This document shows positions 1 through 7,562 of a stretch of 55,333 nt of DNA, one piece after another. Position numbers and translations under genes: made by a program. Within the stretch, counting starts at the first letter, position 1. Each line of letters begins with the position of its first letter. The DNA is from Bacillota bacterium (lineage in GTDB: Bacteria > Bacillota > Clostridia > Oscillospirales > Acutalibacteraceae): assembly GCA_023417635.1 (NCBI GenBank), contig JAEZFF010000123.1, positions 1-55,333 on the forward strand. The letters run 5' to 3'. Below the pieces are notes generated by a model, which was not told where the DNA came from, did not search any database, and saw only the letters and a program-made list of their open reading frames with translations.

Positions 1-417
1 CTTTTCCAGAAAATCAACAATGCACTTCACATTCGCACCGCCGGATTTGGCTTTCGCCTGTTCCGGACATTGCGCACCTTTGCGCTTGTTTGCCTTGGAT
101 TCATTTTATTCCGTGCCGAAAGCCTCGGAAAAGCGCTGGATATTATGAAACTGATTTTCACAAACTATCAGCCGGCGGCTGCCGCTTCGTTCTTTACAAA
201 AGACTTCTCCAAAACAGATATGATTATCCTGATTCTATCCACAGGAGTGCTGCTGTGCGTCAGCCTTCTGCAGCGCAACCGGAAAGTTCGTGTTTCCCTC
301 GCGCAGAAGCCGCTTCTTCTGCGCTGGACGGTTTACTGCACTGCTGTTTTATGCGTGATTTTCTTCGGTGTGTTCGCCGTCAGCGACCCGGCACAGTTTA
401 TTTACTTCCAGTTCTAG
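1..417 (+). CDS. MBOAT family O-acyltransferase, C-terminal part (5' end outside window)
   Basis: The frame is open from base 1 to the TAG at 415-417, so only the last 138 codons are present. Visible are three hydrophobic segments and a motif typical of the end of membrane-bound O-acyltransferases (AlgI/DltB type): a membrane helix ending in GFILFRAES, followed by an amphipathic stretch and two closing helices. Family members move acyl (usually acetyl) groups across the membrane onto extracellular polymers. The next gene starts 10 bases later and encodes an SGNH-like membrane-anchored protein, the usual partner. The catalytic histidine lies upstream of the window and cannot be checked. The polymer modified is unknown. 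Confidence 0.8.
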   Translation, partial: LFQKINNALHIRTAGFGFRLFRTLRTFALVCLGFILFRAESLGKALDIMKLIFTNYQPAAAASFFTKDFSKTDMIILILSTGVLLCVSLLQRNRKVRVSLAQKPLLLRWTVYCTAVLCVIFFGVFAVSDPAQFIYFQF

Positions 418-427
418 GAGGGACCGT

Positions 428-1426
428 ATGAAAAAATTTATCCGCAAATGCCTGCTGTTCTGCCTGATTTTAACAGGCCTGCTGGGAGGCATCTCGTCTT
501 TTATCCTGTTCGGCCTTCCGCAGCAGTTTAACAAAACTTATCAGCATGCCCTGTACCTTCAAGTACGGGCATTGTCTCACATACGGTCGCCTAAAATTGT
601 TGTAATGGGCGATTCTTCCGTCCCGTTCAGTCTGGATGCCGCCAAAATGAGCCGTATCATGAAGCAGCCGGTTCAGACGCTTGGAATTCATTCGGGTACC
701 AGTATTCAGTATATTCTGAACCTTTCCAAGACCAACGTACAGCACGGTGACACGATGGTGCTGGAACTGGTCCCCGACACAGAAGATTCTTTCAGCCCTT
801 CGATTGTGCTGACCGCCTGCGAAAACCATTTTGACATGTACCGCAGTTTTACCTGGGATGACTGGGATAAAGTGATTCGCTACTACCCAACTTACCTGCT
901 GAAAAAGGTAAAATACTGCTGCCACATTCAAGACCAGGAAACGCCTTCTTACAGTATTCGTGCTTTCGACCGAAAAGGGAACTATATTTATTTTCGAGTC
1001 GGTTGCCTGCCGCGGCCCCGCATAAAATTCAGTGACCAGGATACCGTTTTGAGACGGAAAGATTACGATGAGAAAATGATTGTCTTTTTGAATGACTACA
1101 GCCGTTACTGCAAGCAAAGAGGTGCAACTTTTCTAGTTTCTTTCCCGCCATTTCTCGATGAATCCCTATCGCCCAGAAGCGACAGTATCAACGATGTACA
1201 GAAGTATCTTGCAAGCCGCCTGAAAGCGCCGATTATTACAAATCTTGCCACAAGGAGCCTGCCGCGCCGATATTTCTACAACAATGATTCACACTGCAAC
1301 ACGGCAGGTGCGGAAAGGGTTACGAAAGATCTTGCGAATGAGATTCTCGCTTACCGGCACCACACGAACCATTCCCTGAAAATTTCAGGCCAAACACCGC
1401 AAACCGTGAAACTCGTCAAGCATTAA
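428..1426 (+). CDS. SGNH/AlgX-like membrane-anchored protein, partner of the MBOAT acyltransferase
   Basis: 332 residues; ATG at 428 follows an AGGAGGG ribosome site. An N-terminal membrane anchor (about residues 7-30) is followed by an extracellular domain. It carries a GDSS block (S63 as candidate nucleophile) and a DSH block near the C-terminus (D287, H289), giving the Ser-Asp-His pattern of SGNH hydrolases/acetyltransferases. Proteins of this kind are usually encoded next to an MBOAT protein and complete acyl transfer to an extracellular glycan or polymer. It lies 10 bases behind the MBOAT gene, so the two are probably one operon ending at the hairpin at 1451-1489. The acceptor is unknown. 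The family call rests on motif spacing and context. Confidence 0.7.
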   Translation: MKKFIRKCLLFCLILTGLLGGISSFILFGLPQQFNKTYQHALYLQVRALSHIRSPKIVVMGDSSVPFSLDAAKMSRIMKQPVQTLGIHSGTSIQYILNLSKTNVQHGDTMVLELVPDTEDSFSPSIVLTACENHFDMYRSFTWDDWDKVIRYYPTYLLKKVKYCCHIQDQETPSYSIRAFDRKGNYIYFRVGCLPRPRIKFSDQDTVLRRKDYDEKMIVFLNDYSRYCKQRGATFLVSFPPFLDESLSPRSDSINDVQKYLASRLKAPIITNLATRSLPRRYFYNNDSHCNTAGAERVTKDLANEILAYRHHTNHSLKISGQTPQTVKLVKH

Positions 1427-1445
1427 CAGCAGAAGATAGACTGAC

Positions 1446-1490
1446 AAAAAAGCCGCTGACGGCCTGTTTGCAGGCTCAGCGGCTTTTTTC
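1446..1490. terminator. Bidirectional intrinsic terminator between convergent genes
   Basis: Arms 1451-1459 (AGCCGCTGA) and 1476-1484 (TCAGCGGCT) enclose a second stem (1462-1466 with 1471-1475). A T-run follows on the plus strand (1484-1489) and an A-run precedes (1446-1451), so it can end both the MBOAT/SGNH operon and the minus-strand gene at 1501. Confidence 0.85.
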
Positions 1491-1500
1491 ATGCGGGGGC

Positions 1501-2082
1501 TTAATGACTTAAAGCAACATCTTTTATAGTACGGGTGATTTCACCACAGGTTTGCGGGTCAAGCGTTTGCAGTGCATCAAAAATATGGCGTTTTGAGGAA
1601 TACAACACTGAATCTGCAAATGAATCTTTCCCATCTTTTTCAGCGGTTCCCATAAACGGCTGCATATCCAGCAATGACTCCCAGACCCCGGCTGCAAAAT
1701 TATGGCCCCAATTTTTCTTTCCGTCTCCAAGTTCCCCTATATAAAAGACACCTGTCTTGCCACAACAAAGATGAGACAACCGATAATCCCGATAAGAAAG
1801 TACTCCCATATTAGTAAGTTCTGCAAGCAGGGTATCGCTCTTTCTATCCGTCAGGGTCGAAAGATCATACTTATCACGCAGATACTGTTTCTGCACATTC
1901 GTCAGTTCCTGGCCGCCTTTGGAATTTTTTCCTGCTTCGGTAAGAAGCGAATCCGGGTCATACTGCGGTGTGCCGGTAACATCAATGGAATCCATACAGT
2001 CCTGAAAGCTTGCTCCCATACGATTTGCTGTAGCTTTCTGTGCCACATAGTTCTGGCGCTGTACCGAAATTGGCATAATCAT
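1501..2082 (-). CDS. Conserved-looking hypothetical protein, 193 aa
   Basis: I do not recognise this family. The protein is soluble with no signal peptide or membrane segment. It starts MIMPISVQ, has a polar N-terminal half and a central stretch rich in leucine/lysine (about residues 60-95), two adjacent cysteines near residue 106, and an acidic-aromatic C-terminal half. The start at 2082 is chosen because a GGGAAG-type ribosome site lies 8 bases upstream. It is a single-gene unit: 3' side against the bidirectional terminator, 5' side facing a 411-base AT-rich gap. Codon use looks like its neighbours, so I consider it a real gene. No function is proposed. Confidence 0.65.
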   Translation of the reverse strand: MIMPISVQRQNYVAQKATANRMGASFQDCMDSIDVTGTPQYDPDSLLTEAGKNSKGGQELTNVQKQYLRDKYDLSTLTDRKSDTLLAELTNMGVLSYRDYRLSHLCCGKTGVFYIGELGDGKKNWGHNFAAGVWESLLDMQPFMGTAEKDGKDSFADSVLYSSKRHIFDALQTLDPQTCGEITRTIKDVALSH

Positions 2083-2493
2083 TCTTTTTACTTCCCTTTT
2101 TTATATGCTTTCACTCATTATACAACAACATTTTACTTATTTAAACATATTTTACCATTTATTTTGTTATATTAATACATAATTGTATCGAAATGAACTT
2201 TTTAATACAAAACGCACAGCATGCAAAAAAGCATACTGTGCGCAAAAACATATTCCCCTTATGGTAAAGATAACAGAACAGTTGGTTCGCTACAACCATA
2301 AAATCAAAATCTTTATATTTTTTTTATGCCTTTGGCCTGTCTCTTTTGGTCGGAATCATGTATAATAGTTGATAAATAATTAACATCTATTTCTTATAAA
2401 AAAACAATTTTTTGTTTGGTCTTGCCAAACAGCAGCATCTCATGCTCTATTTTTTGAGCTGCAGAGCCGCCTTTCCGGTAGGGAGGGAATCCG
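2083..2493. other. AT-rich intergenic region without a supported gene
   Basis: This gap separates divergent genes (1501-2082 minus and 2494-3189 plus). It is markedly AT-rich. A TATAAT at 2361-2366 could be a -10 box for the regulator gene at 2494, but no good -35 sits 16-18 bases upstream. A 60-codon open frame at 2183-2365 lacks a ribosome site and looks like chance. I see no riboswitch or RNA gene. Confidence 0.5.
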
Positions 2494-3189
2494 ATGCAGA
2501 ACAAGTTGACCGTACTGATTGCAGGGGTTTGGGCTCAGCTTTCCACCCCGCTTACACAAGCTCTCACTGCCAAAGGTTACCGTACCATAACGGCGGAAAA
2601 CGGCAGCACGGCTGTTTCCATGGTTTCGTCGCACTGCCCGGATCTTGTTCTGCTGAAACATCCGCTTTCCGATTCTTCCGGGCTGGATGTGCTTCAAACC
2701 ATCCGCAAATGGTCCTCGGTTCCTGTTCTTGTCCTTGCGGCAAAAGGCAGTGAAAGTGAGGAAATCCACGCCCTGCAGCTTGGTGCAGACGATTATCTTG
2801 CAGAACCGCTCAGCCTGCCCAAACTGCTTGCACGCATCCAGACGGCTTTCCGCCACAGTCTTAAGACGGAAGCAGGCGGTCTGACGGCTGAAGTGCTGCA
2901 AGTTGGCTCCGTTTCCGTTGATCTCTGCCAGCGTTCCGTTACTGTGCGCGGGCAAAAAACTCACCTTACGCAAAATGAGTACAAGATTTTCCTGCTTCTG
3001 GCCCGGAATCCCGGCCGGGTGCTTCCCTACTCCGATATGATTAAGGCGGTATGGGGGCATTTTGCAGCCGATGACCGCCAGATTCTCCGCGTAAACATCG
3101 CGAATATCCGCAGAAAAATCGAACCAGACCCGGCAAATCCAAGTATCATTGTTACAGAAATCGGGGTAGGGTATCGTCTCTCTCTCTAA
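2494..3189 (+). CDS. OmpR/KdpE-type response regulator with a degenerate (aspartate-less) receiver
   Basis: 231 residues: receiver-like domain (about 1-120) plus a complete winged-helix DNA-binding domain (about 133-231, ending GVGYRLSL). Aligned by eye with KdpE, every residue needed for phosphorylation is changed. The acidic pair is Ala10-Gly11, the phospho-acceptor Asp is Lys55 (in LVLLKHPLSD), the switch Ser/Thr is Ala82, and the conserved Lys before Pro is Glu104. The fold-defining GADDYL segment and helix 4 are kept. It is therefore probably a phosphorylation-independent DNA-binding regulator. No histidine kinase gene is adjacent. The next gene is malate dehydrogenase, 118 bases downstream, a plausible but unproven target. 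ATG at 2494 follows GGGAGGG. Confidence 0.85.
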   Translation: MQNKLTVLIAGVWAQLSTPLTQALTAKGYRTITAENGSTAVSMVSSHCPDLVLLKHPLSDSSGLDVLQTIRKWSSVPVLVLAAKGSESEEIHALQLGADDYLAEPLSLPKLLARIQTAFRHSLKTEAGGLTAEVLQVGSVSVDLCQRSVTVRGQKTHLTQNEYKIFLLLARNPGRVLPYSDMIKAVWGHFAADDRQILRVNIANIRRKIEPDPANPSIIVTEIGVGYRLSL

Positions 3190-3192
3190 ATC

Positions 3193-3201
3193 TGGTATAC
3201 T
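3193..3201 (+). promoter_or_regulatory. Possible extended -10 promoter for the mdh-malic enzyme pair
   Basis: TGG followed by TATACT (3196-3201) matches an extended -10 element just after the regulator's stop codon. No strong -35 is visible, and the leader to the start at 3308 would be about 100 bases. Confidence 0.35.
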
Positions 3202-3307
3202 GTGCAGTATAGCAGTTTTCAGAAATATATTTTCTTTTATATTCTTTATTACTTTGCCAGAAAGTGCAGTAATGTACTTTTATTAATATTCAGGGGGATT
3301 TTCAGAT

Positions 3308-4261
3308 ATGAAAAAGGCTAACAAAATCAGCATCCTTGGCGCAGGCAACGTAGGCGCCACAATCGCCTACACTCTCACTCTAGAAGGGCTCGCTTCGGAA
3401 ATCGTCCTTGTCGACATCAACAAAGACAAAGCCAAAGGCGAAGCGCTGGATATTATTCAGTGCACAGCCCTTTGCCCGTCGGTTAATATTTATTCCGGCG
3501 AGTACTCGGACATTGAGGGCTCCGACATCGTTATTGTAACGCTTGGCAGCGCGCGCAAACCAGGCCAGACGCGCATTGACCTGGCCCAGGGCAACGTGAA
3601 CATTATTAAGAGCGTTATGCCTCAGGCCGTAAAATATGCCCCAAACGCAATTTATGTAACGGTCAGCAACCCGGTTGACATTATCACTTACACCATTCTG
3701 AAGACAACCGGTCTTCCGGAAAACCAGGTTTTCGGCTCCGGCACACTGCTGGACTCCGCGCGCCTGCGTGAAATGATTGGCAACCATGCAGACGTAAGCC
3801 CGAAGAACATCCACGCTTACGTTCTTGGTGAACACGGCGACTCTTCCATGGTTCCGTGGTCACTCACCTCGATTGGCGGCATCCCGATGGATGTTTACAC
3901 AGCCAGCCTGCACAAGCAGAAAGCAGACTGCAAACCGATTGACCGGGAGCAGGTCGTGCAAGACGTTCACAAAGCTGGCGGCGAAATCATCCGCCGCAAG
4001 GGTGCAACATTTTACGCAATTGCCGTTTCCGCTACCAACATCTGCCGCAATATTCTGCATGATGCAAACGCTATTATGCCTCTTTCCGGCATGCTGCACG
4101 GCGAATACGGCTTCAGTGACGTATGCCTCAGCATCCCATTCCTGCTGAATCGGAACGGCCTTGCAAACAGTGTAACGCCACCGATGACAGACGAAGAACT
4201 GGCCAAATTCACAGCAAGCGGAAATATGCTGAAAGATACCATCTCAAAACTGAGTATCTAA
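3308..4261 (+). CDS. mdh: Malate dehydrogenase of the lactate dehydrogenase-like family (often annotated as LDH)
   Basis: 317 residues, NAD-binding GAGNVG at 11-16 and Asp36 closing the second strand (NADH type). Catalytic residues of the LDH/MDH family are all present: Arg89, Asp149, Arg152 and His176 (GEHGD). The overall sequence resembles L-lactate dehydrogenase, but the residue that sets substrate choice (Gln102 in LDH numbering) is Arg83, inside SARKPGQTR. Changing Gln102 to Arg converts Bacillus stearothermophilus LDH to a malate dehydrogenase, and arginine is the residue of true MDHs. Together with the malic enzyme gene 33 bases downstream, this favours oxaloacetate/malate as substrate. 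Ribosome site GGGGGA precedes the ATG. Lactate activity cannot be excluded. Confidence 0.8.
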   Translation: MKKANKISILGAGNVGATIAYTLTLEGLASEIVLVDINKDKAKGEALDIIQCTALCPSVNIYSGEYSDIEGSDIVIVTLGSARKPGQTRIDLAQGNVNIIKSVMPQAVKYAPNAIYVTVSNPVDIITYTILKTTGLPENQVFGSGTLLDSARLREMIGNHADVSPKNIHAYVLGEHGDSSMVPWSLTSIGGIPMDVYTASLHKQKADCKPIDREQVVQDVHKAGGEIIRRKGATFYAIAVSATNICRNILHDANAIMPLSGMLHGEYGFSDVCLSIPFLLNRNGLANSVTPPMTDEELAKFTASGNMLKDTISKLSI

Positions 4262-4294
4262 AACAAAATTTTTTTCAGGAAAGGACACTGTCTT

Positions 4295-5467
4295 ATGGAT
4301 TACGCAAAAGAATCTCTGAAGAAGCACTACGAATGGAAAGGCAAAATTGAAGTTGTTTGCCGCGCTCCTCTGAACACAAGTGAAGACCTCGCTCTGGCAT
4401 ACACACCGGGCGTTGCACAGCCCTGCCTTGAGATTCAGAAAGATGTAAACAAAAGTTACGACCTTACCCGCCGTTCCAACGCGGTAGCCGTTGTAACCGA
4501 CGGCACCGCGGTGCTCGGTCTCGGAGATATTGGCCCAGAAGCCGGTATGCCGGTCATGGAGGGCAAGTGCGCCCTGTTTAAGACTTTTGGCGGCGTTGAC
4601 GCCATCCCGCTTTGCATCCGTTCCAAGAACGTAGATGACATTGTAAACACCGTGCGCTTGATTGCAGGCAGTTTCGGCGGCATAAACCTCGAAGATATTG
4701 CTGCTCCGCGCTGCTTTGAAATTGAAAAGCGCCTGAAGGAATGCTGTGACATCCCGATTTTCCATGATGACCAGCACGGCACCGCTGTTGTAACCCTTGC
4801 CGCCATGCTGAATGCCCTGAAGCTGACAGGCAAAAAAATCGGCGAAATTAAAGTTGTTACCAGCGGTGCAGGTGCTGCCGGCATTGCAATTATCAGACTG
4901 CTTATCGCCCTCGGCCTTAAAAATGTTATTATGTGCGACCGTCACGGCGCAATTTATGAAGGCCGCGACAACCTGAACCCGATCAAAGAAGAAATGGCCA
5001 AAATCACCAACCACGAAAAGAAGCAGGGTACCCTTGCGGATGTTTTGAAGGGTGCAGATGTGTTCATCGGCGTTTCCGCTCCGAACTGCGTAACACCGGA
5101 AATGGTGAAGAGCATGAACAAAGACCCAATCCTCTTCCCAATGGCAAACCCGACTCCGGAAATCATGCCGGACGAAGCCCTTAAAGCCGGTGCAGCCGTT
5201 GTAGGAACCGGCCGCAGCGACTTCCCGAACCAGATTAACAATGTGCTTGCATTCCCAGGTATCTTCCGCGGTGCCCTCGACGTGCGGGCTTCCGACATCA
5301 ATGATGAAATGAAGATTGCCGCAGCTTATGCGATTGCTTCTTTCGTCACGCCGGATAAACTGGCGCCGGACTACATAATGCCGAGTGCACTGGACCGCAA
5401 CGTGGCTCCTGCAGTTGCAAAAGCTGTTGCTGAAGCTGCAAGAAAATCCGGCGTAGCAAGAATCTAA
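4295..5467 (+). CDS. NAD(P)-dependent malic enzyme, short form
   Basis: 390 residues, the short bacterial malic enzyme (no phosphotransacetylase domain). It converts malate to pyruvate and CO2 with reduction of NAD(P). Catalytic Tyr36 (AYTPGV) and Lys91 (EGK) are present. Metal ligands are likely Glu133/Asp134 (NLED) and Asp158 (FHDDQHG). The dinucleotide fold starts at GAGAAG (191-196), with Asp215 at the end of the second strand. It is co-transcribed with mdh (33-base gap). The two enzymes form the lower part of a malate shunt (oxaloacetate to malate to pyruvate) like that described for Clostridium thermocellum, moving reducing power between NADH and NAD(P)H. Cofactor preference is not certain from sequence. 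Confidence 0.93.
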   Translation: MDYAKESLKKHYEWKGKIEVVCRAPLNTSEDLALAYTPGVAQPCLEIQKDVNKSYDLTRRSNAVAVVTDGTAVLGLGDIGPEAGMPVMEGKCALFKTFGGVDAIPLCIRSKNVDDIVNTVRLIAGSFGGINLEDIAAPRCFEIEKRLKECCDIPIFHDDQHGTAVVTLAAMLNALKLTGKKIGEIKVVTSGAGAAGIAIIRLLIALGLKNVIMCDRHGAIYEGRDNLNPIKEEMAKITNHEKKQGTLADVLKGADVFIGVSAPNCVTPEMVKSMNKDPILFPMANPTPEIMPDEALKAGAAVVGTGRSDFPNQINNVLAFPGIFRGALDVRASDINDEMKIAAAYAIASFVTPDKLAPDYIMPSALDRNVAPAVAKAVAEAARKSGVARI

Positions 5468-5520
5468 CCGTATCCGGTTTTCAGGCAGATCGACTGAAAA
5501 GCCCAAAATACAATGAAGAA

Positions 5521-5548
5521 TGGAGCAGCGCTGAGCTGCTCCATTTTT
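5521..5548 (+). terminator. Intrinsic terminator of mdh-malic enzyme
   Basis: Nine-base arms TGGAGCAGC (5521-5529) and GCTGCTCCA (5535-5543), five-base loop, T-run 5544-5548. Confidence 0.88.
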
Positions 5549-5565
5549 ACTTCACTGCGAAAGGT

Positions 5566-5627
5566 AGCAAAAAGGCACTGCGGCAATAAGTTTCTGTCAG
5601 GACGGAACTTAAAGCCACAGTGCCTTT
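5566..5627 (-). terminator. Intrinsic terminator of the sugar ABC importer operon
   Basis: Read on the minus strand, arms at 5627-5618 and 5580-5571 (AAAGGCACTG / CAGTGCCTTT) extend inward through a G-T pair to GGC/GCC, and a T-run follows. The loop is long (about 30 bases) and may fold further. It lies directly downstream of the permease stop at 5663. Confidence 0.7.
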
Positions 5628-5662
5628 CTACGTAAAAGATTTCTCTTCCAACTTGAAAAAAT

Positions 5663-6535
5663 TCAGCCTTTCACAGCACCCGCAATAACACCTTCAATAA
5701 TGTACTTCTGGCAGAATACATAGAAAATGATAATCGGGATAATCGCCAAAATAAGCACCGCCATCATAGCGCCCATATCGATGCTGCCATAGCCGCCCTG
5801 CAGGTACTGAACCGCAATCGGGATGGTAGGGTAATCTTTTCCCATCACCAGGTAAGGCATGAGGAAGTCGTTCCAAACCCACATGGTGTTCAGAATGGCT
5901 ACGGTAATCGCAGTAGGCTTCATAACCGGCAGCACAACCCGGAAGAAGCACTGCAGCGGCGAGCAGCCGTCAATGGTGGCAGCTTCTTCAATGTCAATTG
6001 GAATTCCTTTTACAAACCCCGAAAACATGAACACCGAAGCGCCTGCGCCAAAACCGACATAGAGAATCAAAATGCCTACAGGATTGCCAAAATGGAGGAC
6101 ATCCGCCACTTTTGTCATTGGGAACATGACCATCTGGAAAGGAATAACCATGGAAAAAACGAGCAGATAATACAAAGCTCTTGTGCCGCGGCTCTTAACC
6201 CGGGTAATAAACCACGCCGTCATGGAAGTTAAGAGCACAATCAGCAAAACGGAAAAGACCGTAATAAAAACTGAACGGCCAAGCGCATCCCAAAAGTGAA
6301 CTTTTTCAATTCCGTTTACATAGTTTTTCATACTGACATACGTTTTGGGCTGTATCCCCGCTTCTCCGAGATCCTGTTTTGCAAACGTTGGGGGGACAAA
6401 CGGCTGGTCTGAAATAAATAGTTTTCCCTTAAAAGAATTCATCAAGACGATAAGCACCGGTCCAATGAACACGCACGACAGTGCCACCAATAAGATTGTA
6501 ATGATTGTATTGGAAATCATTTTCTTTGTGCGCAT
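5663..6535 (-). CDS. Sugar ABC transporter permease, MalG/CUT1 type
   Basis: 290 residues with about six membrane helices and the cytoplasmic EAA loop (EEAATIDGCS followed by LPVMKP, about residues 192-214) that docks on the ATPase. It is the second permease of a CUT1-family carbohydrate importer. Its ATG overlaps the TGA of the upstream permease (shared base at 6535), which suggests translational coupling. No ATPase gene lies in the window. Such importers commonly share an MsmX/UgpC-type ATPase encoded elsewhere. No glycosidase is adjacent, so the substrate cannot be named. Confidence 0.93.
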   Translation of the reverse strand: MRTKKMISNTIITILLVALSCVFIGPVLIVLMNSFKGKLFISDQPFVPPTFAKQDLGEAGIQPKTYVSMKNYVNGIEKVHFWDALGRSVFITVFSVLLIVLLTSMTAWFITRVKSRGTRALYYLLVFSMVIPFQMVMFPMTKVADVLHFGNPVGILILYVGFGAGASVFMFSGFVKGIPIDIEEAATIDGCSPLQCFFRVVLPVMKPTAITVAILNTMWVWNDFLMPYLVMGKDYPTIPIAVQYLQGGYGSIDMGAMMAVLILAIIPIIIFYVFCQKYIIEGVIAGAVKG

Positions 6536-7380
6536 CAGTTTTCCACCTCCCGGTTACGGGTAGCACGCAGCTGCACCATAGCAATGACCGCCAGAATAAT
6601 CGCAAAGACAACCGCTTTCGCTTGGCCGACGCCTTCATAGCCCGCACGGCCATAGAAAGTTTTGTAAATATCCAAAGCAACCAGCGAAGAGTCATTGCCT
6701 GGAGCACCGTTTGTCAAAGCCAGGTTCTGGTCGAAAAGCTTAAAGGAATTTGTAAGCGTCAAAAACAGGCAGATGGTGATGGATGGCATAACCATGGGAA
6801 TCTTCACATGAATCAGTGTCTGCCAGGAGCTTGCTCCGTCAATCTGTGCCGCTTCAATTAAATCAGTATTAACGTTCTGCAGCCCCGCTATGTAAATGAC
6901 CATCATGTAGCCAATCATTTGCCAGCACATCAGGATAATAAGGCCTATAATGCCGTTTTTCCCGTCACTTGTAAGAGTCTGGCCATATTTTGCCAGCACA
7001 CCGTTAAAAATGAGCTGCCAGATATAACCGAGGACGATGCCGCCTATCAGGTTCGGCATAAAGAAGATGGTGCGGAAAGCATTTGTACCCCGTATCTTTC
7101 TCGTTAGCAGGAGTGCCAAAATAAAAGCAAGCACATTAATCAGAATCACGCAAACTATTGTGAAAATCACCGTGCGCCCCAGTGCGGATGGAAAAGTATT
7201 GTCGCCTGTAAACGCCTTGACATAATTGGAAAAGCCGGCGAACTTCGTGTCGGTTACTGTTGTGAATTTTGTAAATGAGAGGCAAAAGCCCATAATAAAC
7301 GGAACCAGAAACGCGACAACAAAACAAATAAGTGTTGGTAGTATAAAAATCGGCCAATACTTTCGCAGTGCCTTTTGCAT
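6535..7380 (-). CDS. Sugar ABC transporter permease, MalF/CUT1 type
   Basis: 281 residues. The start at 7380 is chosen because AAGGAGGA sits just upstream; an in-frame start 30 bases earlier lacks a site. About six membrane helices, plus the EAA loop LIEAAQIDGASSW near residue 180 followed by IPMVMPS. It forms the membrane channel together with the 5663-6535 permease and receives sugar from the lipoprotein encoded upstream (7563-8960). Between lipoprotein and permease genes lies a 182-base gap with a hairpin that may lower permease expression relative to the binding protein. Confidence 0.93.
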   Translation of the reverse strand: MQKALRKYWPIFILPTLICFVVAFLVPFIMGFCLSFTKFTTVTDTKFAGFSNYVKAFTGDNTFPSALGRTVIFTIVCVILINVLAFILALLLTRKIRGTNAFRTIFFMPNLIGGIVLGYIWQLIFNGVLAKYGQTLTSDGKNGIIGLIILMCWQMIGYMMVIYIAGLQNVNTDLIEAAQIDGASSWQTLIHVKIPMVMPSITICLFLTLTNSFKLFDQNLALTNGAPGNDSSLVALDIYKTFYGRAGYEGVGQAKAVVFAIILAVIAMVQLRATRNREVEN

Positions 7381-7487
7381 AACAAGTCCTCCTTGATATT
7401 TTTGCAGCACCCGCAGGGATGCGGCCTTGGCTGCTAAAGTAAAAACTGCTGTATCATTGAAAAATCTCAGGCTCAGCTCTAATAAAA

Positions 7488-7527
7488 CAGGTAGTAAGCG
7501 AAGTTCTGCAACTGCACTTACTACCTT
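7488..7527 (-). terminator. Intercistronic hairpin between binding protein and permease genes
   Basis: Ten-base perfect arms AGGTAGTAAG (7489-7498) and CTTACTACCT (7517-7526) with an 18-base loop. On the minus strand it is followed by GTTTTATT. It looks like a leaky terminator or mRNA-stabilising hairpin, a common arrangement in sugar ABC operons where the binding protein is needed in excess. Confidence 0.6.
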
Positions 7528-7562
7528 TTGTCAGACCGTTATGTACGACCTATTCGTCAAAA

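Noticed and set aside
2183..2365. Sixty-codon open frame in the AT-rich gap
   Set aside because: No ribosome site, lysine/phenylalanine-rich chance composition.
3308..4261. Plain L-lactate dehydrogenase call
   Set aside because: Arginine at the specificity position and the malic enzyme neighbour favour malate dehydrogenase, although the framework is LDH-like.
4244..5506. Long minus-strand open frame (420 codons) opposite the malic enzyme
   Set aside because: The plus strand encodes a complete, motif-rich malic enzyme. The antisense translation is rich in Cys/His/Asn without family features, and arises from the codon pattern of the real gene.
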